6,248 nt of DNA from Promethearchaeota archaeon CR_4 (GTDB taxonomy: Archaea > Asgardarchaeota > Lokiarchaeia > Sigyniarchaeales > CR-4), in assembly GCA_001940655.1 (NCBI GenBank), contig MBAA01000177.1, positions 2,566-8,813 on the forward strand, given 5' to 3'. The position numbers and the translations under genes were made by a program. Below are positions 5,682 to 6,248 of this stretch, piece after piece (position 1 is the first letter of the stretch; each line of letters opens with the position of its first letter). Under the pieces are notes generated by a model. It saw only the letters and a list, made by a program, of their open reading frames with translations. It searched no databases and was not told where the DNA came from.

Positions 5682-6248
5682 ATGGTATTTTATGACCTCG
5701 GTGATTTAGGCTTCGCTGAAGTCGGGAACTTCTTGCTGTTACGCATCGGAATACCGTGGGAAGAATTCAACCAGCGATTTCAAGCACAACTGAGTCAATT
5801 GTCACTACAGACCTGCGAACTATTACAGAGAGCCTTTCAAGAAAGTCTCGCGCCTCCCGTCTTCTCAGAACGAAGCGAGCTCAATTCTTTTTTCCGCCAA
5901 TTACACGCCTCTACCACGCAGATCCCTCCGTGGCATTACCACCATAGAACGCTTGGGAAAGGTCCTTTACGGGGAGATTTACCAAGAATTCGAAATGTGA
6001 AGAGTTTCGTGTTGAAAGAGGTTTCCCCAACTCCTCCTCCCGAACCAAAAAAACCTCGCTATGTACGCATTTCTTTCCTTTACAATTCGCTCGTGGAACT
6101 ACTCTACGAGTTTCGTAATCTTCCGTGGAATGGGATGACCCCCCAAGACCGAGAACGACAAAGTGCCTTCCTAAAATCAGACATCGAACGCACCCAGAAA
6201 ATTCTCGTCGAAATTCATGATCTTGAAAAAAAACAAACTGAAGATTTC
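5682..6248 (+). CDS. Unrecognised protein, N-terminal 189 residues (cut by right edge)
   Basis: An ATG at 5682 opens a frame of 189 codons with no stop before the window ends. The protein starts MVFYDLGDLGFAEVGNF. It has an N-terminal segment with mixed hydrophobic and Gln-rich helical character (residues ~18-55), a basic His/Pro/Arg-rich middle (~75-100), a Pro/Lys linker (PTPPPEPKKPR, ~116-126), and a charged, probably helical end (~150-189, rich in Glu, Lys, Gln) that may form a coiled coil. No catalytic or metal motif is seen. No Shine-Dalgarno sequence precedes the ATG; in-frame GTG codons at 5652 and 5673 are alternative starts, and an in-frame stop at 5619-5621 limits any longer form. 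It is co-directional with the purF-like gene after a 101-bp gap. I do not recognise the family. Confidence 0.65.
   Translation, partial: MVFYDLGDLGFAEVGNFLLLRIGIPWEEFNQRFQAQLSQLSLQTCELLQRAFQESLAPPVFSERSELNSFFRQLHASTTQIPPWHYHHRTLGKGPLRGDLPRIRNVKSFVLKEVSPTPPPEPKKPRYVRISFLYNSLVELLYEFRNLPWNGMTPQDRERQSAFLKSDIERTQKILVEIHDLEKKQTEDF

Overview
The window looks like archaeal chromosome, with about half G+C in the genes and AT-rich spacers. The main evidence is promoter geometry. At the tldD and purF-like genes, and on the minus strand at the left edge, a TATA-like box is centred about 26 bp upstream of the ATG. That is the spacing expected for leaderless archaeal transcripts and does not fit a bacterial -10 box. 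Genes inside the operon instead carry Shine-Dalgarno (SD) sequences. The lineage cannot be fixed from this window.

Layout: (1) Positions 1-178, minus strand, hold the N-terminus of an unrecognised, possibly membrane-anchored protein that runs off the left edge. (2) Positions 179-275 are a divergent promoter region. (3) Positions 276-3291 are a compact three-gene operon: tldD (metallopeptidase catalytic subunit), pmbA/tldE (its partner) and a 76-residue eight-cysteine ferredoxin, with gaps of about 21-22 nt. (4) Positions 3292-3427 are an AT-rich promoter region with two near-identical 11-bp palindromic repeats spaced exactly 20 bp, one overlapping the TATA box. (5) Positions 3428-3931 encode a GntR-like helix-turn-helix fused through a low-complexity linker to a C-terminal zinc ribbon, followed by an 11-bp hairpin with a T-tract. 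(6) Positions 3991-4147 hold no convincing gene. (7) Positions 4177-5580 encode a PurF-like protein. Its phosphoribosyltransferase PRPP loop and four iron-sulfur cysteines are intact, but the glutaminase nucleophile Cys and the other glutamine-site residues are absent. (8) Positions 5682-6248 are the start of an unrecognised protein running off the right edge.

The TldD/TldE pair is expected to form a peptide-processing protease. The ferredoxin is tied to it by operon structure, a less usual association. The regulator and the glutaminase-dead PurF homologue are separate transcription units next to the operon; any functional link to it is inference. The most interesting items are the PurF-like protein that has lost its glutaminase site but kept its Fe-S ligands, the TldD-TldE-ferredoxin operon, and the wing-less HTH/zinc-ribbon protein with its candidate operators.
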